A DNA stretch of 64,000 nucleotides from JBDIAG01 sp963835085 (lineage in GTDB: Bacteria > Actinomycetota > Actinomycetes > Actinomycetales > CAWJMD01). Shown one piece after another: positions 52,779 through 60,490 of this stretch. The stretch covers positions 2,480,001 to 2,544,000 of the forward strand of contig CAWIED010000001.1 of the NCBI GenBank assembly GCA_963835085.1, in the 5' to 3' direction. The notes under the pieces were generated by a model. That model was not told the DNA's origin. It did not search any database and saw only the letters and a program-made list of their open reading frames with translations. Every line of letters starts with the position of its first letter. The stretch's first letter is position 1. The position numbers were made by a program, and so were the translations under genes.

Positions 52779-53409
52779 GCAGGGCGGCCCGGCGTCGGGC
52801 CGGCGCAGCACCCGTGACAACACGGCCCGGGTGGCGCTGATCGCGTGCGGGGCACTGGCCCAGGCGGCCACCTCGGTGGCGGCGCGCACGGCGTGGCCGG
52901 TCGACGTCCACCCCCTGCCGCCCCTGCTGCACAACCGCCCGAACAAGATCGCAGGCGAGGTAGAAGCCCTTGCCGTGCAACTGATCCCGAGGTACCGCAC
53001 GGTCGCCGTCGGGTATGCCGACTGCGGCACCAACGGCGCGCTCGACGAGGTGTGCGAGCGGTTGGGCATGCAGCGACTGGCGGGCATCACCTGCTACGAC
53101 TTGTATGCAGGAGCGGCCGAGTTCGAACGGCTGACCGCCGACCAGCCCGGCTCCTTCTTCCTCACCGACTACCTGGCCAAGTCGTTCCACCGCTCCGTCA
53201 TGGTGGAGTTAGGCCTGGAGCGCTACCCCGAGCTGCGAGACGACTACTTCGGCCACTACACCCGGATGGTCTGGCTGGCCCAGGAACCCGACAATGCCGA
53301 CGTCCGTGCCGCGGCGGAGGCTGCCGCTGCCTTGATCGACCTGCCGCTGGACGTGGTGCCAACCGGGGACGCGGGACTCGTTCGCGAACTGGGCCGCCTG
53401 GTGGCTTGA
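52708..53409 (+). CDS. DUF1638 protein of the corrinoid operon
   Basis: A 233-residue protein of the DUF1638 family, whose members often occur with corrinoid methyltransferase genes. Visible: VALIACGALA at ~42, VHPLPPLLHNRPNKIAGEVEAL, VGYADCGTNGALDEVCERLG, TCYDLYAG, and SFFLTDYLAKSFHRSVMVELGL. Conserved-looking Cys (DCGT, ITCYD) and His residues could bind metal or cobalamin. ATG 52708 overlaps the activator gene by 71 bases but has a strong GGGAGGTG before it; GTG/ATG codons further in are less well placed. Function unknown. Confidence 0.82.
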   Translation: MSSSPTGQTSTIASSTNSASSPTEQGGPASGRRSTRDNTARVALIACGALAQAATSVAARTAWPVDVHPLPPLLHNRPNKIAGEVEALAVQLIPRYRTVAVGYADCGTNGALDEVCERLGMQRLAGITCYDLYAGAAEFERLTADQPGSFFLTDYLAKSFHRSVMVELGLERYPELRDDYFGHYTRMVWLAQEPDNADVRAAAEAAAALIDLPLDVVPTGDAGLVRELGRLVA

Positions 53410-54016
53410 GCAACGTCACCCACATGTCGCTGCTTGCGACGTGAGCGCCTGGGCCGCACGTTTGTAGAGGCCGCGGTCACGAGCCAAAAGGATGCCGGCC
53501 GCTCATCCTCCGAACTCCCGAAGGCATGCGAGCAGTTCGTCCGGCGGCCTAGACTGCCTGCTCCGCGAGGACGCCCCTCGACGGCCTCGGCGCACCCCCG
53601 ACGAAGCCGCCCTTGGTGACGACCACATCGCCGCCGTCACCGAACTCAGCGAAGAAGACCTCAACCTCGTTGCGAGCTTCATTGACGCCCTCGTCACCAA
53701 GACGAGGTTGAAGGTTCTGCACAAGCCGAGTGGGGTGGTCGTAGGCGTAGGTGGCGGGTTCAGTAGCCGCGTCCGGGTGCGCCGACGCGCCGCGGGACCG
53801 GTGGTCGGCAGCGTAGGTGGTCGTCTGGTCGTTTGCCGTGAGCGGACCACGGTCGGTCTTGGCCTACATCGTCCACGCACTGTGGTGATTGATGTCGTAG
53901 CTGTTCCCCTGTACCTGTCCCTGGGGCATCGCGCTCACCGCTGGGGTTGCCCCAACGAGGCAGGCGAGAACTACAGCGACGAGGATTCCGTAGGACGCGG
54001 AACGGCAGTCGGAGCA
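53410..54016. other. 600-base region without an intact gene
   Basis: Follows the DUF1638 gene. A long plus-strand frame exists, but only the piece at 53600-53734 looks like protein. The rest I read as decayed DNA. Confidence 0.45.
53600..53734 (+). pseudogene. Remnant of an HTH-regulator C-terminus
   Basis: The frame encodes DDHIAAVTELSEEDLNLVAS followed by FIDALVTKTRLK, which resembles the C-terminal helix of XRE-type regulators (LSEEDLxxVxxFIDALVTKxRL). No DNA-binding part or clear start precedes it and the sequence turns Val/Arg-rich after it, so it looks like a truncated remnant. Confidence 0.35.
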
Positions 54017-54382
54017 TCAAACGTCCAGAGAGTCAATGATCTCGCGCAGCGGCTCCGTGTCGAAGGCCCGTCGCTTGGCTATGACCCACTGATCCGCGGC
54101 AGCGACAGCCGCGCGCATGAAGCCAATGAGGATTGGGCGGGGGTCTGGTGGCGCCTCCGCGGTGACAGCGACCTGGACCTTGAGGAGTGAACCCGCCTTC
54201 CTGAATGCGCCGATCCGAACACCCTCAAACTCAGGTCGGAGCTGATTGCCTGGAACGTGGAACTCGACGTTCAGGTTGAGGTCGGAGGTGACACCTTCAC
54301 GAGAGGTCTTGACCTCGCGCATGAGACCTTGGATCGCCTCGATCCAACCCCGGTTCTGGAGGGTCCTTCCGCCGATGATCAT
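54017..54382 (-). CDS. Hypothetical protein, possible immunity/partner of the toxin remnant
   Basis: A 121-residue protein with balanced composition and no recognised family: GGRTLQNRGWIEAIQGLM at the start, LNVEFHVPGNQLRPEFEGVR, GAFRKAGSLLKVQVAV, and ILIGFMRAAVAAADQWV. Lower in Gly/Ala/Arg than spurious frames here, so probably real. It starts 37 bases after the stop of the toxin-like fragment on the same strand, the position of an immunity gene. Only one start codon is available (ATG 54382) and it has no clear ribosome site. Confidence 0.5.
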   Translation of the reverse strand: MIIGGRTLQNRGWIEAIQGLMREVKTSREGVTSDLNLNVEFHVPGNQLRPEFEGVRIGAFRKAGSLLKVQVAVTAEAPPDPRPILIGFMRAAVAAADQWVIAKRRAFDTEPLREIIDSLDV

Positions 54383-54419
54383 GCCGATGGAAAGAGTCTG
54401 GCCGGCTCGGTCGCGGCGC

Positions 54420-54638
54420 TCACGGGACGTCCCAATCGAACGCGCCAGCCCACGGTTCCCGGTTTAGCGGTCCTGGGTCCCGCTCAACGATGAAGCGCTC
54501 GAGATTGAGCATTTCTCGGCAGGTGCCGGACTGCATGATGTCCATGTACTTGGCCTGCATGAACGTTCTCGTATAGCGGCTCGCTGGGTTCTTGGAGATG
54601 CCCGTCTTGAGGTAGTTCCCCTTCAGGGGACTGTACGT
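54420..54638 (-). pseudogene. C-terminal fragment of a toxin-like protein
   Basis: An open frame of 72 codons beginning inside the inverted repeat, with no start codon of its own. It encodes YLKTGISKNPASRYTR, a MQAKYMDIMQSGTCREML helix and LERFIVERDPGPLNREPWAG, resembling C-terminal nuclease-type (GIY-YIG-like) modules of secreted polymorphic toxins. It ends at TGA 54420-54422. The upstream secreted N-terminal piece (54668-55027) is in another frame, so the gene appears broken at the repeat. Confidence 0.4.
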
Positions 54639-54691
54639 TCAACGGTGTAACTCCGATCAAGGAGGAACTACACCGTTGAACGTACAGTCCC
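54627..54691. repeat. 23-bp perfect inverted repeat
   Basis: GGGACTGTACGTTCAACGGT plus GTA (54627-54649) recurs inverted at 54669-54691 around a 19-base spacer. It lies at the break between two pieces of the toxin-like gene and holds AAGGAGGAAC in its spacer on the plus strand. Confidence 0.7.
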
Positions 54692-55027
54692 GGTCGACAC
54701 TGTTGCCGCGATCATTCCTTCGGCATCGACACTCGCGGCACGCACAGACCCCCGAGAACGCACCTGCGAGACGGATCGAGCAAGCGAAGACGGCAAAGTC
54801 GCAGCAAGAGAGGCGACCGAACTCCGCGACCTGGCGCGGGACACCTGAACCCGCGTCGTAGACGACGACCTCGAAGCCCCCGAGATCGAGCGAGCCGGCG
54901 ACAGCGCACGAGAACTCGCCGCCGACACGGCGCCAGCGGCAGCCTGACCAGTCGCCGCCAAGACCAGCACCGGCACCACCGCCAAGAGCAGTCTCCATCG
55001 CAACACCTGGCCCCGACGACTCTCCAT
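54668..55027 (-). CDS. Secreted Ser/Arg-rich protein fragment (N-terminal part of broken gene?)
   Basis: 119 codons from ATG 55027: a signal-peptide-like start (RWRLLLAVVPVLVLAATGQA) followed by a Ser/Arg/Ala-rich stretch ending at a TAG inside the inverted repeat. It may be the N-terminal part of the toxin-like gene whose C-terminal part is at 54420-54638, now frameshifted. No family recognised. Confidence 0.35.
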   Translation of the reverse strand: MESRRGQVLRWRLLLAVVPVLVLAATGQAAAGAVSAASSRALSPARSISGASRSSSTTRVQVSRARSRSSVASLAATLPSSLARSVSQVRSRGSVRAASVDAEGMIAATVSTGTVRSTV

Positions 55028-55159
55028 CGCTGACCCCAAATCAGCCAAAACCATCCGCACAGGGGATTTCCCGATGCGCCGGAAGGCTAGCGCCCATCAG
55101 CCGCATCGCCAGAAGCATCACCATAATCACCCAGACAGCCCAATGTTTTCCAACGACCC

Positions 55160-56857
55160 CTACAAAACGCGCTCCTGCCGATCGAGCAGGTTCTCCGCAA
55201 GGGTGAGAGCCGACGTGGAATAGGCCCCGATCGACCGCTCGCTGAGCAGGGCATTGCGCAGCGCCTTGAGATAGATCCGTTGCACCGCCTCACCCTGCTC
55301 GCGAACCCCGCGGCTGGGGGCCGGCTCGCCACGGGCGGCTCCGGACAACATGGGCCCGAACCGGGTCGCCACCTGCTCTGCCACCTCCGGGTCGAGCGGC
55401 TCGCCGTCGATCCGCACGTCTTCGATCGGGCCCACCTCGTCGACCGCGGCCAGCAGAAGGCTCTGCATGAGCCGTTGGAACTCGGCGCGCTGAGCTTCGG
55501 GGGTGGGGCCTTCGAAGGCGAGCCGACGGATCAACCAGGGCAGGGTGCCGCCGAAGATCACCAGGCTGGCCACCGCCACCACGAAGGCGACGAGAATCAC
55601 CGCCTCGCGGTTAGGCGTCCCCTCGGGAATGGTCTGAGCCGCGGCCAGCGTCACCACCCCACGCATGCCCGACCAGGCCAGCGCCAGGCCGCCCGAGGCG
55701 CTGATGGGCTCGTTGGTCATGAAGTCGAGGTCTGCCCGGCTGCGTTCGAGGCGTCGTCGGAACCACGCGATCTTCGCCGAGTCGTCTGTGGAATTGGCTT
55801 CCGCCGCATCGATTCTGGCCTCCAGCTCGGCCAGTTGCCGCTCCCCCTTGGAGACCCGGTCTCGGTCGAGATTGCCTATCACCAGCGCGAGCCACACGCC
55901 GGCAAACCGCAACACCACCATGAGCAACAACACCACCGCCGACAGCCGCAACACCGAACCGACGCCGATCTGGCCCGCGCCCTCCGTCGCCTCGATCAGC
56001 GGCATGAGCTGCAGGCCCATCAAGGCGAACACGCCGTTCTCCAGCACGAACGTGATGGTCGCCCAGTTGGTCTGCTCGGTGTGCCGGTCTGCCGCGGACA
56101 GCCGCTTGGCGCCGCTGTGACCCGTGACCAGGCCCGCGATCACCACCGAGACCACTCCCGAGGCTCCGAAGTGCTCGGCCGGCACGAACGCCACGAACGG
56201 CACGGCGAACGACACCGTGGTGTTGAGCACCGGATCGTCGAGGCGCGCACGCACCCGCACCCCCAACCACCCCACGACGAAGCCGATGACCACCGCGACG
56301 ACCACGGCATACACAAAGGAGCCGACCGCCGCGAACAGGCTGAACGAACCCGCCACCGCGGCCACGGCCGTGCGCAGGGTGACCAGGGCCGACGCGTCGT
56401 TCAGCAGACTCTCGCCCTCGAGCACACTCATCAACCGGTGCGGCAGACCCAGCCGCTTGCCGATCGCCGTGGCGGCTACTGCATCCGTGGGACTCACCAC
56501 GGCGCCCAGGGCAATGGCCACCGGCAGGGCGATCGTCGGAACCAGCCAGTGCACCACCCCACCGATCACCACGGCCGACGCGACGACCACCACGACCGAC
56601 AGCCAGCTCACCATGCCCAGGTTGCGGCGCAGGTCGATCACCGGCAGCCGAACCGATGACGAATACAGCAGCGGCGGAAGCACTCCCGCGAGGATCCACT
56701 CCGGCTCGAGCTGGATGGTGGGAAAGGCCGGCCACGCGCTGGCGGCCAAGCCGAGCAGCACCAGCAGCAGTGGAGCCGCAATGCCCGTACGCCTCGACAA
56801 CACCGTCGAGACGATGAGGACGGCCAGGCCGATCAGTGCCAGGAAGAAGGCATTCAC
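55160..56857 (-). CDS. CPA1-family Na+/H+ antiporter
   Basis: A 565-residue antiporter with 12-13 predicted helices in residues 1-~430 and a cytoplasmic tail. Ion-site motifs SPTDAVAA and EGESLLNDASALV carry the Asp and Asn-Asp pairs of NhaP/NHE proteins. The tail has a charged helix with heptad-like Glu/Ala (RQLAELEARIDAAEANS) inside a loop and a C-terminal helix bundle. GTG 56857 is the start; a TACCTT -10 box ends eight bases before it. Confidence 0.87.
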   Translation of the reverse strand: MNAFFLALIGLAVLIVSTVLSRRTGIAAPLLLVLLGLAASAWPAFPTIQLEPEWILAGVLPPLLYSSSVRLPVIDLRRNLGMVSWLSVVVVVASAVVIGGVVHWLVPTIALPVAIALGAVVSPTDAVAATAIGKRLGLPHRLMSVLEGESLLNDASALVTLRTAVAAVAGSFSLFAAVGSFVYAVVVAVVIGFVVGWLGVRVRARLDDPVLNTTVSFAVPFVAFVPAEHFGASGVVSVVIAGLVTGHSGAKRLSAADRHTEQTNWATITFVLENGVFALMGLQLMPLIEATEGAGQIGVGSVLRLSAVVLLLMVVLRFAGVWLALVIGNLDRDRVSKGERQLAELEARIDAAEANSTDDSAKIAWFRRRLERSRADLDFMTNEPISASGGLALAWSGMRGVVTLAAAQTIPEGTPNREAVILVAFVVAVASLVIFGGTLPWLIRRLAFEGPTPEAQRAEFQRLMQSLLLAAVDEVGPIEDVRIDGEPLDPEVAEQVATRFGPMLSGAARGEPAPSRGVREQGEAVQRIYLKALRNALLSERSIGAYSTSALTLAENLLDRQERVL

Positions 56858-56865
56858 AAGAGCCC

Positions 56866-56871
56866 AAGGTA
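56866..56871 (-). promoter_or_regulatory. -10 box, probable leaderless promoter of the antiporter gene
   Basis: TACCTT on the minus strand, eight bases before GTG 56857 and within the short gap after the MTHFR-like gene. Confidence 0.4.
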
Positions 56872-56881
56872 GGGCAGCCGG

Positions 56882-57739
56882 CTACTGCGCAAGCAGGCCT
56901 TGCCGCCAGGATTCGGTCTCGGCGACCTGATTGAACGTGAAGACGTGCAGCCCCTCGATCCGCGCCTCGGGACGCGACGCCATGGTGGCGCACTTGGCCA
57001 GGAAGCTTTCGCCGGTGTAGCCGCCGGGAGCCACCAGCCGGGTCAGGGTGCCGCGCTGCTTCACGAGGTACTTCGTGGACTCCCCGACGCCGATCTTGGT
57101 GGCCATCGAGAGCAGCTTGGCCGGATCGACCGGCCCGGGCACACCCAGCAGCACCGGCTGGTTGATGCCGCGGTCGCGCATCCGCTTGACCCACATCTGC
57201 ACGAGATGGGCGTCGAAGGTCATGTTCGACACGATGTGTGTGGCGTACTTTCGCTTGTCCCACATCGACTGGATCGTCACGTCGTCGTTGATCGTCGGGT
57301 GCGACTCGGGGTACCCGGTCACCCCGATCTGCCGGAACGGATGCTCGATGGCGTGCAGGTCGGCGAGCAGGTCGACGGCGCCCTCGTACGGACCGGCCGG
57401 CGGGGTCTGGTCTCCGGCCGGGACGAACACGGAATCGATGCCGGCCTCGCGCAACCGCTGGCAGATCTCGGCGAGCTCGCTCTTGCCCGACACCATCCGG
57501 GCCGCCAGGTGTGGCACGGCTTGATAGCCCGCCGCCGAAAAGCGTTCCGCCAGCGCAAGGGTTGCCTCCAAACCCTTTCCGGTGGAGGCAGTCACGGTCA
57601 CCGGGACGGTCTTGGGCACGGCGCCCAACACCTTCTCCTCGATGGTTGCGGTGGGCAACACCTCATAGCGCGCGTGCTCCAACAGCCGGCGCATGGCTGG
57701 CGTGACCTTGGTGGGCTTTGAACCCAGGATGTTGCGCAT
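56882..57739 (-). CDS. Methylenetetrahydrofolate reductase-like protein (MetF2-type)
   Basis: A 285-residue TIM-barrel protein of the MTHFR superfamily. Seen: VPVTVTASTGKGLEATLALA, YQAVPHLAARMV (folate/FAD-site histidine block), FVPAGDQTPPAGPYEGAVDLL, the signature VTGYPESHP, and HIVSNMTFDAHLVQMWVKRM. It is divergent from biosynthetic MetF and closer to forms used for methyl-H4folate oxidation in C1 catabolism. Its ATG lies inside the 36-bp dyad (57731-57766) shared with purU and the dehydrogenase operon, linking it to the demethylation locus 4 kb away. Flanking genes are unrelated. Confidence 0.85.
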   Translation of the reverse strand: MRNILGSKPTKVTPAMRRLLEHARYEVLPTATIEEKVLGAVPKTVPVTVTASTGKGLEATLALAERFSAAGYQAVPHLAARMVSGKSELAEICQRLREAGIDSVFVPAGDQTPPAGPYEGAVDLLADLHAIEHPFRQIGVTGYPESHPTINDDVTIQSMWDKRKYATHIVSNMTFDAHLVQMWVKRMRDRGINQPVLLGVPGPVDPAKLLSMATKIGVGESTKYLVKQRGTLTRLVAPGGYTGESFLAKCATMASRPEARIEGLHVFTFNQVAETESWRQGLLAQ

Positions 57740-57766
57740 GGCGGAACCTGTTTCGTAATACGCGAC
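57731..57766. promoter_or_regulatory. 36-bp dyad operator, site 3 (MTHFR-like gene start)
   Basis: Read toward the gene it begins GTCGCGTATTACGAAACAGG and ends CGCCATGCGCAAC, in which ATGCGCAAC is the start of the coding region. 27 of 36 positions match site 2 and 25 match site 1. Repressor bound here would cover the start codon. Confidence 0.6.
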
Positions 57767-57781
57767 ACTGACGGACGCACT

Positions 57782-58933
57782 TTATCGCAGCAGAGACCGT
57801 GCCATCACCAGTCGTTGGATCTGGTTCGTTCCCTCGTAGATCTGGGTGATCTTGGCGTCGCGCATCATGCGCTCCACCGGGTGGTCGGCCACGTAACCTG
57901 CACCCCCCAACAGTTGGACGGCGTCCGTGGTCACTTTCATCGCCACGTCAGAAGCGAAGCACTTCGCCGCGGCACCGAAGAACCCGAGATCGGAGTCGTC
58001 GCGCTGCGACTTGGCCGCCGCCGCGTAGACGAGTTGGCGGGCCGCCTCGAGTTCCATCGCCATGTCGGCCAGCATGAACTGCAGGCCCTGGAACTCGGCG
58101 ATCGCCTTGCCGAACTGCTTGCGCTCCTTGACGTAGGCAGTGGCGTAGTCGAGTGCGCCCTGGGCGATTCCCAGCGCCTGGGCGCCGATCGTCACCCGGG
58201 TGTGGTCGAGGGTCTGCAGCGCCAGTTGCAGGCCGGCCCCCACCTCGCTCACCCGCCGGTCGTCCCCCAGCCGCACCCGGTCGAAGGCCAGCTCACGCGT
58301 CGGGGAGCCCTTGATGCCCAGCTTTCTCTCCTTGGGACTCACGGAGAAGCCCGCGTCGTCGGCCTCCACCACGAAGGCGGTGACGTTGTGCCCGCGGACA
58401 CCGTCGGGATCGGTGACCGCCAGCACCGTGTAGTACTTCGACACCCCGGCGTTGGTGATCCACGACTTCTGGCCCGAGAGCACCCATTCGTCCCCGTCGC
58501 GTACCGCGCGAGTGCGCATCGCCGCCGTGTCGGAACCTGCTTCACGCTCCGACAGGCCATAGGAGAACATCGCCTGCCCGCTGGCCACCGGCGGCAGGTA
58601 CTTCGCCTTGAGCTCCTCGGGCGCGGCGAGCATCAGCGGCAGGGTGCCGAGCTTGTTGACGGCCGGAATCAGCGACGACGACGCGCACACCCGCGCCACC
58701 TCTTCGATAACGATGCACGTCGACAGTGCATCCGCGCCGACGCCGCCGTACTCCTGCGGAATGTGCGGAGCGTGCAGGTCGCTCGCGACCAGCGCCTTCA
58801 GCGCCTCCTCCGGAAACCTGGACTGCGCGTCGACGTCGGCCGCATAGGGGGCGATGCGTTCATGCGCTATTTCTCGCACGAGCGCACGCAACTCGTCCTG
58901 ATCGTCGGTCGTCGCAAACTGTCGCTCCGTCAT
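57782..58933 (-). CDS. Acyl-CoA dehydrogenase
   Basis: A 383-residue FAD enzyme of fatty acid or branched-chain amino acid degradation. Family blocks: FSYGLSEREAGSDTAAMRTRA, KSWITNAGVSKYYTVLAVT, the ERKLGIKGSPT segment, YVKERKQFGKAIAEFQGLQFMLADMA, LLGGAGYVADHPVERMMRDAKITQIYEGTNQIQ with catalytic Glu367. ATG 58933 follows a TACAGT -10 by seven bases. Its electrons go to ETF, perhaps the etfBA in this window. In relatives it neighbours purEK. Confidence 0.92.
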   Translation of the reverse strand: MTERQFATTDDQDELRALVREIAHERIAPYAADVDAQSRFPEEALKALVASDLHAPHIPQEYGGVGADALSTCIVIEEVARVCASSSLIPAVNKLGTLPLMLAAPEELKAKYLPPVASGQAMFSYGLSEREAGSDTAAMRTRAVRDGDEWVLSGQKSWITNAGVSKYYTVLAVTDPDGVRGHNVTAFVVEADDAGFSVSPKERKLGIKGSPTRELAFDRVRLGDDRRVSEVGAGLQLALQTLDHTRVTIGAQALGIAQGALDYATAYVKERKQFGKAIAEFQGLQFMLADMAMELEAARQLVYAAAAKSQRDDSDLGFFGAAAKCFASDVAMKVTTDAVQLLGGAGYVADHPVERMMRDAKITQIYEGTNQIQRLVMARSLLR

Positions 58934-58940
58934 AGCTGCG

Positions 58941-58946
58941 ACTGTA
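58941..58946 (-). promoter_or_regulatory. -10 box, probable leaderless promoter of the acyl-CoA dehydrogenase gene
   Basis: TACAGT on the minus strand, seven bases before ATG 58933. Confidence 0.5.
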
Positions 58947-58978
58947 GGCCGACGTCCACGCGCGCGACAGTGGTCGAG

Positions 58979-59488
58979 CTACCGCTGCGAGCGCGCCCAG
59001 TCGAGGAAGCCGGGCATCGCCCGCTCGATCATCTCCAACGTCTCGGTGAATCCGTCCTGACCGCCGTACCACGGGTCGGGAACACCCGCGCCGGGCAGGG
59101 CTGTGGGGTCGAAGCTCGACAGCAGGACGACGTTGGGATTGTCGTGGCCGCTGATCGTGGCCATCCGGTCGACGTGCACGTCCTCCATCGCCACCAGCAG
59201 ATCGGCCTCGGCGATCTCAGCCTTGGTGATCTGGTGCGCGCAGTGCCCGGCGGCGTCGTAGCCGGACGCCTGCAGGATGCGGGCGGCGCGCCGGTCGATG
59301 CCCGAGCCCACCTCCTCCCTGCTCGTCGCGGCGCTGGAGACGGCGACGCCCGTGATGCCCGCCTCATCGAGCCAGGCCCGCGCCACCCGCTCGGCCATGG
59401 GCGAGCGGCAGATGTTGCCCCAACAGACGAACACCACCTTGATCATGGGCGGCTTGATCGTGGGCGGAGTCGGGGATGGGCTGGTCAC
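58979..59488 (-). CDS. Low-molecular-weight protein-tyrosine phosphatase
   Basis: A 169-residue LMW-PTP. The P-loop CWGNICRS carries the nucleophilic Cys22 and Arg28 (numbered from GTG 59488), followed by the general-acid Asp in VPDPWYGGQDGF. GTG 59488 overlaps the stop of the upstream LLM gene, favouring the longer form; ATG 59446 would give the P-loop Cys at position 8, as in most family members, but has no ribosome site. Possible roles are in tyrosine phosphorylation of polysaccharide synthesis. Confidence 0.9.
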   Translation of the reverse strand: MTSPSPTPPTIKPPMIKVVFVCWGNICRSPMAERVARAWLDEAGITGVAVSSAATSREEVGSGIDRRAARILQASGYDAAGHCAHQITKAEIAEADLLVAMEDVHVDRMATISGHDNPNVVLLSSFDPTALPGAGVPDPWYGGQDGFTETLEMIERAMPGFLDWARSQR

Positions 59489-60477
59489 GGACGGATCAGC
59501 GCCGGCATGACCTCGCGCTCGAAGAGCTCCAGGGTGGAGGTGTCGTAGGCCGCGTCGGCGAAGTAACAGATGGCGTAGCTGAGGCCGAATCCTTCTGCCG
59601 CACGCAGGTTCTCAGCCACCTGCTCGGGCGTGCCGACGCCAGGGGTGTTGCGGAACGCACCGAGGGCATCGCCCGTGAAATCGGGCAGTGCTCGCTTGTA
59701 GTGATCGGCGATCCAGGCCAGCTTGTCGTCCACCTCTGCTTGGTCGCGACCGAGCACGATGTTGTAGTTGCCTGAGCGGGTGATCTCGGCGAAGTCGCGC
59801 CCGACGTCCTTGCAGTGCTCGGCCAGCACCTGCGACTTGTGCTGGAACGTCGCGGGAGTGGCGTCGAAGTTCGTGTACTGGGCGTACCGAGCCGCGATCC
59901 GCAACGTCTTGCGCTCTCCGCCGCCGGCGATCCACAGCGGGATGCCGCCCTGCTGCACGGGCAGCGGACGGCAGATCGCGCCGTCCACCTGGTAGTGCTT
60001 GCCCTGCAGCGACGCCCTGCCGTCACGCCACAGGTCGCGCATGATCTGCACGCCCTCATCGAGCATGGCCAGCCGGACGCCTGCGCCGGGGAAGCCGTAG
60101 CCGTAGGCGCGCCATTCGTTTTCGTACCAGCCGCCACCGATGCCCATCTCGACCCGACCCCCGCTGATGTGGTCCGTGGTGGCGGCGACTTTGGCCAGAT
60201 AGGCAGGGTTGCGATACCCCATGCAGGTGCACATCTGCCCCAGCCGCACCCGGGACGTGACCGCTGCGAAGCCGGCCATCAGCGTCCAGGCCTCATGGGT
60301 TGCCTCGTCGCTTGGGACCGGGACCGTGTGGAAGTGGTCGTAGACCCAGATCGACTCCCAGAGTCCACCCTCGTCCGCGCGCTGGGCGAGTTCGCGCATT
60401 GTTGCCCATTGCCTGTTCTGCTCGATCCCGAACAGGTCCATCCGCCAGCCTTGGGGCACGAAGAGTCCGAATCGCAT
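59485..60477 (-). CDS. LLM-class F420-dependent oxidoreductase
   Basis: A 330-residue luciferase-like TIM barrel. MRFGLFVPQGWRMD starts it; GFAAVTSRVRLGQMCTCMGYRNPAYLAKVAATTDHISGGRVEMGIGGGWYENEW is the family core, read in parts, and IPLWIAGGGERKTLRIAARYA follows. This subgroup in F420-making actinobacteria uses F420H2 rather than FMN, consistent with fbiAB in the window. Substrate unknown. ATG 60477 is preceded by a TAATCT -10 at seven bases. Coupled to the phosphatase gene. Confidence 0.85.
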   Translation of the reverse strand: MRFGLFVPQGWRMDLFGIEQNRQWATMRELAQRADEGGLWESIWVYDHFHTVPVPSDEATHEAWTLMAGFAAVTSRVRLGQMCTCMGYRNPAYLAKVAATTDHISGGRVEMGIGGGWYENEWRAYGYGFPGAGVRLAMLDEGVQIMRDLWRDGRASLQGKHYQVDGAICRPLPVQQGGIPLWIAGGGERKTLRIAARYAQYTNFDATPATFQHKSQVLAEHCKDVGRDFAEITRSGNYNIVLGRDQAEVDDKLAWIADHYKRALPDFTGDALGAFRNTPGVGTPEQVAENLRAAEGFGLSYAICYFADAAYDTSTLELFEREVMPALIRP

Positions 60478-60484
60478 GAATGCC

Positions 60485-60490
60485 AGATTA
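60485..60490 (-). promoter_or_regulatory. -10 box, probable leaderless promoter of the LLM gene
   Basis: TAATCT on the minus strand, seven bases before ATG 60477, in the gap divergent to the LCP gene. Confidence 0.45.

Noticed and set aside
53358..53376. GGTGCCAACC as another copy of the 73-bp repeat core
   Set aside because: It lies inside the DUF1638 coding region (VVPTGDAG) and similarity stops after about ten bases.
53492..54190. A 232-codon plus-strand gene
   Set aside because: Only about 45 residues resemble a protein family; the remainder is Val/Gly/Arg-rich and overlaps the better supported minus-strand gene at 54017-54382.
54676..54861. Small plus-strand gene with an AAGGAGGAAC ribosome site in the inverted-repeat spacer
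   Set aside because: The start would be TTG inside the repeat arm and the product is Arg/Ser/Pro-rich with no features; the ribosome-site match is probably chance.
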